From IMG/VR virus record IMGVR_UViG_3300044639_000290, positions 1 to 22,366 of that record: a stretch of 22,366 bases of DNA; one strand, 5' to 3'. Shown piece after piece: positions 11,265 to 18,375 of the stretch (within the stretch, counting starts at the first letter, position 1; the number at the start of each line of letters is the position of its first letter). The position numbers and the translations under genes were made by a program. The stretch is from a virus. The notes under the pieces are model-generated. The model saw only the letters and a list, made by a program, of their open reading frames with translations. It made no database searches and was not told the DNA's origin.

Positions 11265-11465
11265 ATGGAATTGTTAGACTATTTGATTAAAAACCACGGT
11301 TTTAAGAATGATCGAGCCATTGCTTTACACATGGGTATCGGCATCTCTACACTGTCAAAGATTCGCAATAAAAAGATCGTTCCGTCAGCAGAAATCATCC
11401 TGCGAGTGCATGAGACTTTTGGTATTGATATCAAAAAGATTAGGCAGCTATGCGCTGGGGAATGA
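11265..11465 (+). CDS. Cro/XRE-type helix-turn-helix regulator
   Basis: This is a 66-residue protein with a helix-turn-helix at about 17-38: RAIALHMGIGISTLSKIRNK, where GIGISTLSKIRN is the recognition region. A third helical block, SAEIILRVHETFGIDIKKI, completes the small five-helix XRE fold. Length fits Cro-like repressors without an oligomerisation domain. AAAGGATAAAA precedes the start. It lies about 1.6 kb downstream of the divergent control region and may bind the 9-bp repeats or palindrome there, by inference. No CI-like partner is seen, which argues for a lytic rather than temperate life style or for a repressor outside the window. Confidence 0.75.
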   Translation: MELLDYLIKNHGFKNDRAIALHMGIGISTLSKIRNKKIVPSAEIILRVHETFGIDIKKIRQLCAGE

Positions 11466-11653
11466 TATTGATTGTGGTCGTAGCGTCTGTACCTGGCATC
11501 GGTTTAGGTGTTATGAACAGACTGCAACACGAATATCACCGTGGATTCACTGAAGGAGTAGCGTCAGTCACATCGCCAGACATTGACAAGCAATGTGTAG
11601 GCTGGATGTTCGAGTCTAACTTTAAAGACGCAAAGAAAAGGATATGTAAATAA
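11450..11653 (+). CDS. Small membrane-anchored or exported protein (67 aa)
   Basis: The N-terminus MRWGMILIVVVASVPGIGLG is a hydrophobic segment after one Arg, a signal-anchor or signal peptide. The mature part is polar, with two Cys (residues 49 and 66) that could pair in the periplasm: CVGWMFESNFKDAKKRIC. The gene overlaps the HTH gene by 16 bases and the MazG gene by one base. Similar short proteins with a C-x(16)-C end occur in phage early regions without known function. An internal ATG at 11462 is a possible alternative start. Confidence 0.55.
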   Translation: MRWGMILIVVVASVPGIGLGVMNRLQHEYHRGFTEGVASVTSPDIDKQCVGWMFESNFKDAKKRICK

Positions 11654-11955
11654 TGTGGACATCACTAGAGCTTGACGTAATTCGATGGGCAGAAGCTCGC
11701 GGAATCATTCCCAATGCCGAAGCCAGCACTCAACTCATGAAAACTGTGAGTGAGCTAGGTGAGCTATGCGACGCTGAGATCAAAGACGATATGCCAGCAA
11801 TTAAGGATGGTGTCGGAGATGTACTGGTAACTCTGATAATCTACTGCGCTATCAAAGACATATCTATCGTTCACTGCTTGCAAGACGCTTATGCAGAAAT
11901 TAAAGACCGCAAAGGTTTTCTAAATTGCAACGGAGTATTCGTCAAAGATGAATGA
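11653..11955 (+). CDS. MazG-like nucleotide pyrophosphohydrolase
   Basis: This is a 100-residue protein. TVSELGELCDAEIKDD (31-46) supplies the first acidic pair, Glu34 and Glu37 with Glu42. KDGVGDVLVTLIIYCAI (51-67) supplies Asp52 and Asp56, so the ExxE and ExxD-type magnesium sites of the all-alpha MazG superfamily are present, the second with D-x3-D. This length is usual for single-domain phage forms, which work as dimers or tetramers and turn NTPs or dNTPs into monophosphates; in phages the role may be nucleotide-pool or alarmone control. It is a fuller MazG than the 61-residue one at 3688-3873. Confidence 0.75.
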   Translation: MWTSLELDVIRWAEARGIIPNAEASTQLMKTVSELGELCDAEIKDDMPAIKDGVGDVLVTLIIYCAIKDISIVHCLQDAYAEIKDRKGFLNCNGVFVKDE

Positions 11956-12397
11956 GATGAAATACAACACAAAGCCATCAGAAATAAGAATGGCTAAGTT
12001 GCTCAAAATACTTGAGACACCATCAACATACACGGAGATAGAAAAGCAGTTCTTTATCTCTAATAAATGGATGAAAGGCTATATCAAGCATTTACGCAAG
12101 ATCAAGCTCGTCTACATTGATAGCTGGATAAAAGAGCAGAAAGAGATAAAAGAAGTCTATGTGCCTGTGTTTTGCATTGGCAACTATAACGATGCTGCTA
12201 GACCTGCGCCTCTTACATCAAAAGAAAGAGCGCAAATAGCACGTAATAGACTTAACCAGGATATAGACAAGAAATACCTATTCCTAGCTAAACGCAGGGC
12301 TAAACTCCAACCAGTTAAGGCTGATTGGACATCGAGCTGGATTAAACCGCGATCACCTGCCCTCGAAAGCACACAAGACCTTTATCCTCATCAATGA
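11948..12397 (+). CDS. Putative winged-helix DNA-binding protein, last rightward gene
   Basis: This is a 149-residue protein. Residues 10-60 (SEIRMAKLLKILETPSTYTE and IEKQFFISNKWMKGYIKHLR) look like a helix-turn-helix/winged-helix of the kind that measures whether a recognition helix can fit, followed by VYIDSWIKEQKEIKEVYVPV as the wing. The C-terminal 65 residues are basic (KERAQIARNRL, LAKRRAKLQ). It overlaps the MazG gene by 8 bases. The start could be 11948 or the ATG at 11957. Its last 56 bases overlap the end of the convergent metallophosphoesterase gene. A transcription regulator is the best guess, by inference. Confidence 0.55.
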   Translation: MNEMKYNTKPSEIRMAKLLKILETPSTYTEIEKQFFISNKWMKGYIKHLRKIKLVYIDSWIKEQKEIKEVYVPVFCIGNYNDAARPAPLTSKERAQIARNRLNQDIDKKYLFLAKRRAKLQPVKADWTSSWIKPRSPALESTQDLYPHQ

Positions 12398-13298
12398 CAT
12401 CTAACATCTCCGGAGGCAGTAGCTTGCCTTCGTAAAATGTCAGCACGACAAAGCCGCTGCGATGGTTTCTAGTACCGTCCTCTGTGTATTCAAATTGAGC
12501 GCCCCATACGTCGGCTAGAGAGCCTGTATCAACACCGTAGCGAGTACCTGTCAGATCAGTCCAAGGAGTGACTTTAAGAGAGTGTAGATGACCATTAACT
12601 GTAGACACGCCAGACTTAACAACAGCGTTATAAGCAGCATGAACTCCGTTATAGTTGCGATGCTTGATTTGAGTATGGTCATTTACCATCACCGAAGTAG
12701 AAAACTTCCAACGCGGGAAGTGATCCGTCAAGTTCATGCCGTGGATACCCTCAAACTCAGGAGCCTGTGAGGACAGTCTGCTATTCCAGCGAATATCGTG
12801 ATTGCCCCATGTCCAGTGCAGTTTGGCATTGCCAGCAGCATCCTCGATCTCACAGATACGATCTCTGCAAGCCTCTAGCTCCTGTTTAACGCTTGGTCTG
12901 GCTTCCCAACCTGTACGCGGATGACGAGAGATATTAGCCCCGTCAAACGCATCACCGTTCATAATGACCATCTTAGGGCTTAGCTCTTTAACAGCCACTA
13001 CAAAGGCCCTGTGAGCTGTGGAGATGATTCCAGGCCAGTAGTGAGCATCTGAGCCAACGATAACAACGCCTGATTCCAATCCAACATTAACTCGAACTCC
13101 GTTAGCTGGCAAAGTTACATTGAAATCAGGGCTGTTTTTAGCAGTGGCAAGCAACTGGACACCTTGCCGCTTTTCGATGTCTCTACGCTTGCGATTAACA
13201 AATCTGTGGTTAATGCCCAAAATATCAGCTACTTTAGTAACTGAGCCGCATGAGTTCCATGCCGATATAAATTCCTCATCTGTTACGTGGTGAGTCAT
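12342..13298 (-). CDS. Metallophosphoesterase with N-terminal helix-turn-helix
   Basis: This is a 318-residue protein. The N-terminus (about 5-45: EFISAWNSCGSVTKVADILG, then NHRFVNRKRRDIEKR) is a helix-turn-helix. The rest has the calcineurin-like metal set: GSDAHYW (82-88), MNGDAFDG (113-120), WGNHDIR (164-170), a histidine in NYNGVHAAY (215-223) and NGHLHSLK (235-242). Enzymes of this fold cleave phosphomonoesters or phosphodiesters, including nucleic acid ends and cyclic nucleotides. AGGTG lies 5 bases before the start, and the start shares TAATG with the upstream gene. The 3' end overlaps the convergent rightward operon by 56 bases. Coupling of DNA-binding and phosphoesterase domains suggests a nucleic-acid substrate. 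Confidence 0.75.
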   Translation of the reverse strand: MTHHVTDEEFISAWNSCGSVTKVADILGINHRFVNRKRRDIEKRQGVQLLATAKNSPDFNVTLPANGVRVNVGLESGVVIVGSDAHYWPGIISTAHRAFVVAVKELSPKMVIMNGDAFDGANISRHPRTGWEARPSVKQELEACRDRICEIEDAAGNAKLHWTWGNHDIRWNSRLSSQAPEFEGIHGMNLTDHFPRWKFSTSVMVNDHTQIKHRNYNGVHAAYNAVVKSGVSTVNGHLHSLKVTPWTDLTGTRYGVDTGSLADVWGAQFEYTEDGTRNHRSGFVVLTFYEGKLLPPEMLDVIDEDKGLVCFRGQVIAV

Positions 13299-13501
13299 TA
13301 TGACACCTGCCTTTTAAATTCACCGCACCATTCACTTTTTCCGGTAATTGGGAATAAACTCTCAAAATCATCATCGCCAAGAAAGAACATAGATGGAGGA
13401 TAGCGTCTGCAAAGCCCGACATCATCATTCTTCTCACGATCAAAGAAAGCGCATGATTGACACATCGGCATACAGTCTTGCGGTATCTTCTTAGTAACCA
13501 T
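13298..13501 (-). CDS. Small Cys-rich (possible Fe-S or zinc) protein
   Basis: From ATG 13501 it has 67 residues; a longer form from 13516 would add MKEQC and overlap the lysozyme by 26 bases. The pattern is CxxC (MCQSCAFF), then GLCRRYPPS and EWCGEFKRQ, four cysteines in the order C-x2-C-x14-C-x(n)-C. The C..F/C-RRYPP/WCGEF order recurs in small phage and bacterial proteins that may bind an Fe-S cluster or zinc. No function is assigned. It lies between the lysis genes and the metallophosphoesterase and is coupled to both. Confidence 0.6.
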   Translation of the reverse strand: MVTKKIPQDCMPMCQSCAFFDREKNDDVGLCRRYPPSMFFLGDDDFESLFPITGKSEWCGEFKRQVS

Positions 13502-13967
13502 ACATTGCTCTTTCATCTTTACGACGATTAACTAAACCCTTGAGAACCTTACCACCGCCACGTGTATATTTCATGAATTCACTACCAGCACCATCAAAGT
13601 CACCACGGTTGTGTTTTTGGCGCAACGTACTCCGCTGTAAAGTACCTAAACCGACATTAAAGCTAAAACTGACCAAAGAATCGAATTGCCCTTGAGTAAT
13701 AAGACTAGGGCAATAACGTAGTACGCCTCGCTCAAAACGCTGCAAGTCTGCTTTAAGAATCGCATCTACCTCATCCTTAGTAAACTGTCTAAAGTCCTCA
13801 ATACGAAGCCCTATAGAGCCTCTATCTGCTACTGGCAATAGTCCCTGTTTGGGATATAAAACGTGGCCTACACCAACAGTCCATAAACCAGCAGGGCAAA
13901 GATATGGCTTATATCTAACACCCTCATGGTGGATTATGGTTTTAAGTGCCTTGTCGCTTACTTTCAT
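13491..13967 (-). CDS. Endolysin: GH24 lysozyme (muramidase), T4-lysozyme type
   Basis: This is a 158-residue protein, standard length for the family. The catalytic set is Glu15, Cys24 and Thr30 (HHEGVRYKPYLCPAGLWTVG), spaced E-x8-C-x5-T. Most relatives have Asp at the middle position; the Cys variant is known in natural phage lysozymes. VGVGHVLYP and FDSLVSFSFNVG follow in the usual order, and the C-terminus has RRKDERAMYGY. It cuts beta-1,4 bonds between MurNAc and GlcNAc in peptidoglycan. No signal-anchor is present at the N-terminus, so it should depend on the holin encoded next to it. The start overlaps the holin stop as ATGA. Confidence 0.9.
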   Translation of the reverse strand: MKVSDKALKTIIHHEGVRYKPYLCPAGLWTVGVGHVLYPKQGLLPVADRGSIGLRIEDFRQFTKDEVDAILKADLQRFERGVLRYCPSLITQGQFDSLVSFSFNVGLGTLQRSTLRQKHNRGDFDGAGSEFMKYTRGGGKVLKGLVNRRKDERAMYGY

Positions 13968-14449
13968 TTCTTGTTAAATGCCTGTGTGCCGAACCAGAAT
14001 GAAATTACGGAAGCCCAAATAGTTTGCGTGTCGTCATCCCAAACTAGCGCCATCATCTCCTTAAACGGAGCGTCTTGCGTCCAGGCATACCAAACACCAG
14101 CAATGTCAATAGCAACTAGCAATAAAAATAGACCGTAAGTAATCGTAGGGCGAACCATAGCGCGAGCATTAACAACCCACTGCGATGCACCTTTACCAAT
14201 CTCAATGTCGTGAGAATACAACGCTATGCGCTCATCTGCTTGCGTCTGAATGCCTATCTGCTCAGTCTTTATGTCCTCAATGTGCGCTTGAGCCTCAAAA
14301 CCCTTGTTAGCCATCTCTAGCTGCTGCGCCATTTGCAATTGAGCAAGTGCTAACTCATGCTTCTTATCTTGCTTATCTTGAAAGAAGTCCAGTAACTTAG
14401 GTAAGCCACCAGATAGAAAAGAGATTAGCGTAGTAATTAAGGTCATCAT
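13964..14449 (-). CDS. Holin, 3-TM gene-transfer-agent-release type
   Basis: This is a 161-residue protein. A hydrophobic N-terminal segment (LITTLISFLSGGLPKLLDFF) is followed by a long charged helix (KHELALAQLQMAQQLEMA, AHIEDIKTEQ). Then ARAMVRPTITYGLFLLLVAI starts the second hydrophobic part and TIWASVISFWFGTQAF the last one. The NARAxVRPxITYxxF signature and the terminal FWFGxxAF are those of the holin family of gene transfer agents (GTA_holin_3TM). It should form membrane lesions that let the lysozyme reach the cell wall. It lies directly upstream of the lysozyme gene, with ATGA overlap. Confidence 0.85.
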   Translation of the reverse strand: MMTLITTLISFLSGGLPKLLDFFQDKQDKKHELALAQLQMAQQLEMANKGFEAQAHIEDIKTEQIGIQTQADERIALYSHDIEIGKGASQWVVNARAMVRPTITYGLFLLLVAIDIAGVWYAWTQDAPFKEMMALVWDDDTQTIWASVISFWFGTQAFNKK

Positions 14450-14982
14450 TAGTCTTTACCCCCGTTTTTAAACATCCACCATATTGCATACATTACGAAA
14501 CTACTAATAGAAACGCCTAGCACTACCGCTAACCATTCCTGAATATTCTGTATTTTTTGTTCTTTCTTACGACGTATTTCAGCCAGACGCATACGCTCCT
14601 CGCGTTCAGCATCTTCGATCTCTTGTTTTCGTTCTAGGATAATTGCATCTCGACGCTGACACATCTCGTCGTATAGACCTGACTCCTGGCTACCGTAGAT
14701 TAGAGCCTCTTTAAGCTCTTTTTCTAGCCGTATCATCTCTCTATGTGCAAAGGTAGCTTCCAACGCCTCTGCGGTAGCACTACGTCTGCCTTCTTTAGCA
14801 GCCTGTATCTTCTGCTTTTTTTGCTCGATGACAGCAAGTTCTACTTCTGTTTGCTTATCGAAGAATGTTGCTATATCGTGATAGCAATCTTGGATTTCGT
14901 GGCCTAGAGAGATTAGCTCTTTAACTCCGGCAACAGCAGTTTTAGCAATGGCAACTGCTGCGCCGATAGTTAGCGGGTCGAT
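14449..14982 (-). CDS. Coiled-coil membrane protein with non-canonical (AUC) start
   Basis: The frame is open from 15009 but has no ATG, GTG or TTG before TTG 14763. I place the start at ATC 14982-14980: GGAG lies 6 bases before it, it falls 1 base after the stop of the upstream gene, and the protein then begins (M)DPLTIGAAVAIAKTAVAGVK. That opening and the later blocks (TAEALEATFAHREMIRLEKE, then ALIYGS and MCQRRDAI) match a phage virion/lysis-region family I recognise, whose members begin near this (M)(A)IDPxTxGAA point. The product has 177 residues: an amphipathic N-terminus, a long charged coiled coil (50-145) and one C-terminal membrane helix (about 149-171). A shorter start at TTG 14763 would lose the conserved first 73 residues. 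Function unknown. Confidence 0.65.
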   Translation of the reverse strand: MDPLTIGAAVAIAKTAVAGVKELISLGHEIQDCYHDIATFFDKQTEVELAVIEQKKQKIQAAKEGRRSATAEALEATFAHREMIRLEKELKEALIYGSQESGLYDEMCQRRDAIILERKQEIEDAEREERMRLAEIRRKKEQKIQNIQEWLAVVLGVSISSFVMYAIWWMFKNGGKD

Positions 14983-14983
14983 T

Positions 14984-15190
14984 TTAATCTCCGAATATTT
15001 TTTTAACGCTTAAAGTAATAACGGAGCCAAGTGCGCCAGCAGCAAAGATGATCGTGTATAGACCACCTTTACCTTGGTTAAGCATAGCAGTTACATCAGC
15101 CATCTCTTTGCGGAGTAAATGTATCTCAGAAGTTAATGTCTTAACATCTGCTTGCAATGCGCCGAATTCCTGTGGATTGATGTCTGACAT
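14984..15190 (-). CDS. Small coiled-coil/TM protein (68 aa), possible lysis accessory
   Basis: The start is ATG 15190, 2 bases after the tail-fibre stop, with GGTGGG about 7 bases upstream; an in-frame ATG at 15205 would lie inside the fibre gene. The first 40 residues are a heptad-like helix (FGALQADVKTLTSEIHLLRK). GLYTIIFAAGALGSVITLSV is one membrane helix near the C-terminus, followed by KKIFGD. This layout (soluble coiled coil, then C-terminal TM) resembles haemolysin XhlA-like and other small lysis-cassette proteins. A role as holin partner or pinholin is possible. Confidence 0.6.
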   Translation of the reverse strand: MSDINPQEFGALQADVKTLTSEIHLLRKEMADVTAMLNQGKGGLYTIIFAAGALGSVITLSVKKIFGD

Positions 15191-15192
15191 AA

Positions 15193-16755
15193 TCATACCC
15201 ACCAAACATTAATTTGACCTCTGCCACCTGTAAACGATCCCGTGCTACCAGAACCACATCCAGCACCACCGCCAGGTATTGCGCCATTACCACCAGTAAT
15301 ACCAGAAAATCCAGAGCCTCCATTTGGTGCTGATCCACCTGATGCAAATGCAGTAACATAAACATTCGTTGACATTGATGAACCATTACCACCAACTATG
15401 TTAATAGTTCCACCAGATGCTGATCCACCTGTTGCATTTGCACTACCATATTGTCCACCACCAGCAGTAAATGTAGAGAATGTGGTGTCATTACCAGAAC
15501 CGCCAGGGCTTGATGGAGGAGGAACACCAACCACGCCACCAGCTCCAACAACTCCAGTTATAGTACTTCCAGGAGTTGTATTTATCCATCCAGCAACATA
15601 GCCACCACCTCCAGCTCCTTGAGCTTGTGATGCTGATCCACCACCACCCCAACATTCAACATAAACGCGATAAACGCCAGCAGGTACAGTAAATGTATTA
15701 GTTCCAGATGTATAAACAACAGAATTAGAACCAGCTAAACGACTAAGAAGAAACGCAGTGCCAGTAGATTGAATTAGCCAAATGTCACCAGGATTACAGA
15801 CAGCAGTAGTTGCTCCACCAATAAGCTCAGAGCTATTAGGATCAATTGTAACTACACCAGTGCCAGTATTCCTATAATAACAATACCAACCAGCAGCTAA
15901 ACCTGAAACAGCAGATATTGTCTGCGTAAAAGTTCCACTTGTTACATTAATCAACGTACTGTTATCAGACGACCCTAATATTGTATTAGATGTTCTGCTA
16001 GAAACAACTAATGAAATACTAGGTGTAACTGCTGTACTAATCCATGTTGACCCATTTGATTGCAGGAAGTTGCCGCTAGTACCAGGAGTAGTTAAGCCAG
16101 TGCCACCATTTGTTGCCGGTATTAGCTCTCCATTGACCACAAAAGCACCTGCGGAGCCTGTATTAACGCCTAGAGCAGTAACTACGCCAGTTCCAGTAGT
16201 AACCGTAGCAGGAGCAGCTCCAGCACCACCACCGACAACAATAGCGTTTGCAGTTAATGCACTAGATGATGTCCATGTTGAACCACTACTAAAATATGGG
16301 ATACCACCAGACGTACCTGCAACAGTAAGCGCAGGAGTAGTTGTTGCTGTAGCTACAGATACAATACCGCCTGTCCAGCCTACAGTTGAAACGCAACTAC
16401 CAAACGACAATGTGCCAGCGCCATCTGTTTTAATAGCTTGGCTGCTTGTGCCATCAGCCGTAGGCATTGTTAGCGTATAGTTTGCAGCTAACGTAGTAGG
16501 TGCTTGCAATGCAACATAATTAGATGAGTCAGCATCCGATAGTCTGACATCACCTTGGGCCAAAACAGTAAGATTACCGCCAACAGTAAAGCTATCGCCA
16601 TCTGTACCAGACTGCTGGTTTTTGAGTTGCGACATAAGCTCACGAATAGCATTATTAATGCCGCTAGGAGCGCAACCTTCCGCAATGTTAATACTGTCAA
16701 TGTCAGTATTTAGCGCTGGATCGGTATTGAATTCACTAATCTTTGTCTTTGCCAT
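15193..16755 (-). CDS. Tail fibre protein with glycine-rich receptor-binding tip
   Basis: This is a 520-residue protein. The N-terminus (TDIDSINIAEGCAPSGINNA, then IRELMSQLKNQ) is the typical attachment start of many phage tail fibres. A Thr/Ser/Gly/Ala-rich beta shaft follows (60-345), with LIPATNGGTGLTTPGTSGNF (211-230) characteristic of fibre shafts. From about 369 to 513 the protein is extremely glycine-rich (WGGGG, GAGGGG, GGGAGCGSGS), ending QINVWWV. Such tips can form a sandwich of polyglycine helices with variable loops that bind the host receptor. AGGAT precedes the start and overlaps the upstream stop. The gene ends 2 bases before the small TM gene. Confidence 0.85.
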   Translation of the reverse strand: MAKTKISEFNTDPALNTDIDSINIAEGCAPSGINNAIRELMSQLKNQQSGTDGDSFTVGGNLTVLAQGDVRLSDADSSNYVALQAPTTLAANYTLTMPTADGTSSQAIKTDGAGTLSFGSCVSTVGWTGGIVSVATATTTPALTVAGTSGGIPYFSSGSTWTSSSALTANAIVVGGGAGAAPATVTTGTGVVTALGVNTGSAGAFVVNGELIPATNGGTGLTTPGTSGNFLQSNGSTWISTAVTPSISLVVSSRTSNTILGSSDNSTLINVTSGTFTQTISAVSGLAAGWYCYYRNTGTGVVTIDPNSSELIGGATTAVCNPGDIWLIQSTGTAFLLSRLAGSNSVVYTSGTNTFTVPAGVYRVYVECWGGGGSASQAQGAGGGGYVAGWINTTPGSTITGVVGAGGVVGVPPPSSPGGSGNDTTFSTFTAGGGQYGSANATGGSASGGTINIVGGNGSSMSTNVYVTAFASGGSAPNGGSGFSGITGGNGAIPGGGAGCGSGSTGSFTGGRGQINVWWV

Positions 16756-16764
16756 AATTTAATC

Positions 16765-18375
16765 CTATTGAGTCAAGCCTAGTAGCCCAGGCACTGCAAA
16801 TGGTGATGCGGTTCTAGCTCTTTGTACAGCCTCAGCAAATGTTTCGTTTCTTGGCGCAAACATAGCTTTCTCACCGTATTTATAATATGGCAGTGTAGCT
16901 AATCCTGTTAATGCACCCATCATTGGATCGACATAAGTAGCACCGCCTGTTAATAGCGCACCTGTCATTCCACGCGCAGCCGTACCGCTATCAGGAACCT
17001 TAGAGCCTAAGACTGACGTAGCCGTACCGGATAACTCTTGCATCGGAGCAGCGCCGCGAGCAAACGCACCTTTACGTGCAGACCTATCAGTTTGACGTAC
17101 AGCAGCCTCTAACTGAGCCGGAGTAAATATACCTTCTTCTCCGCGAGTCTTTGCCATTGCAGTCTGTACACGCACAAAATCTTTAAACGCTGTGTCTGCT
17201 TTGTTTAAATCTTTAGCGTACTTAGGATTCTGGTTCTTCATTAGGTTCATGTATAAACCCTGAAGATCACGATAAGCATTAGCTAACAGTCTCTCAGACC
17301 CTTGAGCCGTAGAGTAAGAATTAGCCATTTCACCTAAATCTTGCTTAATAGCTTGCGCTCTAGTGCCTGGCAATACTTGATTAGCACTGAAGTCAGACTT
17401 TAACGCATCAACATAGCCAGCAAATTCTTTCTGTAGGCTAGGTGGCAGTTTACCTTTTGCATAACGATTCTTAACAGCCTCAAATGCTTGATCTACACGC
17501 GGACTATACTCAATGCGTAACTTTGGCACTACAGCCTGATATTGCGCTCCAATGGCATCCTCAACGAAACGGTAAGCATCTCTACCTACAGCAGTTTCAG
17601 GAACCTTGAGACTAGGATTAAGGTTTCTAAGAACCTTATTGTAGGCAGCAGTGTTAAATTTTTCGTATTGTTGCTCACGCGCACCACTTACTACGCGACC
17701 AATAATAGGCAGACTTTCGGCAGCTTGCTCGACTTGCTGGATACGACCACCAAATGCAGCGCCAGGCGTTAATGGGATACCTTGTTGACGTAACGCAGCA
17801 GCTTCAGGACGGATATTAGGCGCAAGCAATCTACCTGCACCACTTAGGCCAGCAGTTACACCACCACCAAACAAGCCACCTACGACAGCTTGCCCTGGGA
17901 TGTCAGATTGCTCTTGAGCCATACCTGCGCCAGTTAATGCCCCCATGCCAGTACCAAGCGCAACATCACCAACCAATCCAGCGCCACGAGTCACAGGCTT
18001 TAATGCTGCACCTATAGGCATAGCAAGACCACCGGCTAGTTCAGTACCGATAGAAGTCTTTGGATAGTCCTGCTTAAACTGACCTTGCTGTCCTCTAAGT
18101 TGATCTCGTAGCTTCGTGTATTCTGCGCTACTAATTGAGCCTGTACGTAATGCAGCCTCTAACTCATCAGCAAACTGAAACGTAGCACCGCCAGCAGCAG
18201 ATCGAACAGCTTCAGCCATCGGAGAATACTCAACAGGAGCCACTACAGATGCTTGCGGAGCATTAGACCCACCTGTAGCTTCTACAAAGGCTTGAAGGCC
18301 AGCAGTCGATACTTTATCTAACTTGTTAGCCTTAATGTACTCTAGGTCTTTACTAGATATTTTAGATAAATCCAT
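16765..18375 (-). CDS. Large virion protein, probable internal/ejection protein (536 aa)
   Basis: The protein is long and Ala/Gly-rich. After an N-terminal region with SSKDLEYIKANKLDKV, the segment 108-195 is rich in small and hydrophobic residues (GTELAGGLAMPIGAAL, DVALGTGMGALTGAGM, GLFGGGVTAGLSGAG), like membrane-active ejection proteins. The C-terminal half is long helix (FVEDAIGAQYQAV, GYVDALKSDFSANQV) and then RTASPFAVPGLLGL. Nothing resembling a lytic transglycosylase is seen. In podoviruses such proteins sit in the head and are injected to make a channel across the envelope. It starts at TAATG shared with the previous gene. The role is inferred from composition and place. Confidence 0.6.
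   Translation of the reverse strand: MDLSKISSKDLEYIKANKLDKVSTAGLQAFVEATGGSNAPQASVVAPVEYSPMAEAVRSAAGGATFQFADELEAALRTGSISSAEYTKLRDQLRGQQGQFKQDYPKTSIGTELAGGLAMPIGAALKPVTRGAGLVGDVALGTGMGALTGAGMAQEQSDIPGQAVVGGLFGGGVTAGLSGAGRLLAPNIRPEAAALRQQGIPLTPGAAFGGRIQQVEQAAESLPIIGRVVSGAREQQYEKFNTAAYNKVLRNLNPSLKVPETAVGRDAYRFVEDAIGAQYQAVVPKLRIEYSPRVDQAFEAVKNRYAKGKLPPSLQKEFAGYVDALKSDFSANQVLPGTRAQAIKQDLGEMANSYSTAQGSERLLANAYRDLQGLYMNLMKNQNPKYAKDLNKADTAFKDFVRVQTAMAKTRGEEGIFTPAQLEAAVRQTDRSARKGAFARGAAPMQELSGTATSVLGSKVPDSGTAARGMTGALLTGGATYVDPMMGALTGLATLPYYKYGEKAMFAPRNETFAEAVQRARTASPFAVPGLLGLTQ

Noticed and set aside
14449-14763. 104-residue form of the coiled-coil membrane protein starting at TTG 14763
   Set aside because: It would leave about 220 bases of open frame whose translation matches the family N-terminus, and the site before TTG is too close. 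The longer AUC start is preferred.
16070-16480. 136-codon plus-strand frame opposite the tail fibre, Pro/Val/Ala-rich
   Set aside because: It is the shadow of the Gly/Thr-rich fibre gene on the other strand; composition and lack of a ribosome site fit an artefact.
17542-17772. 76-codon plus-strand frame inside the virion protein region
   Set aside because: It lies wholly opposite a well-supported 536-residue gene, with no ribosome site and random-looking content.
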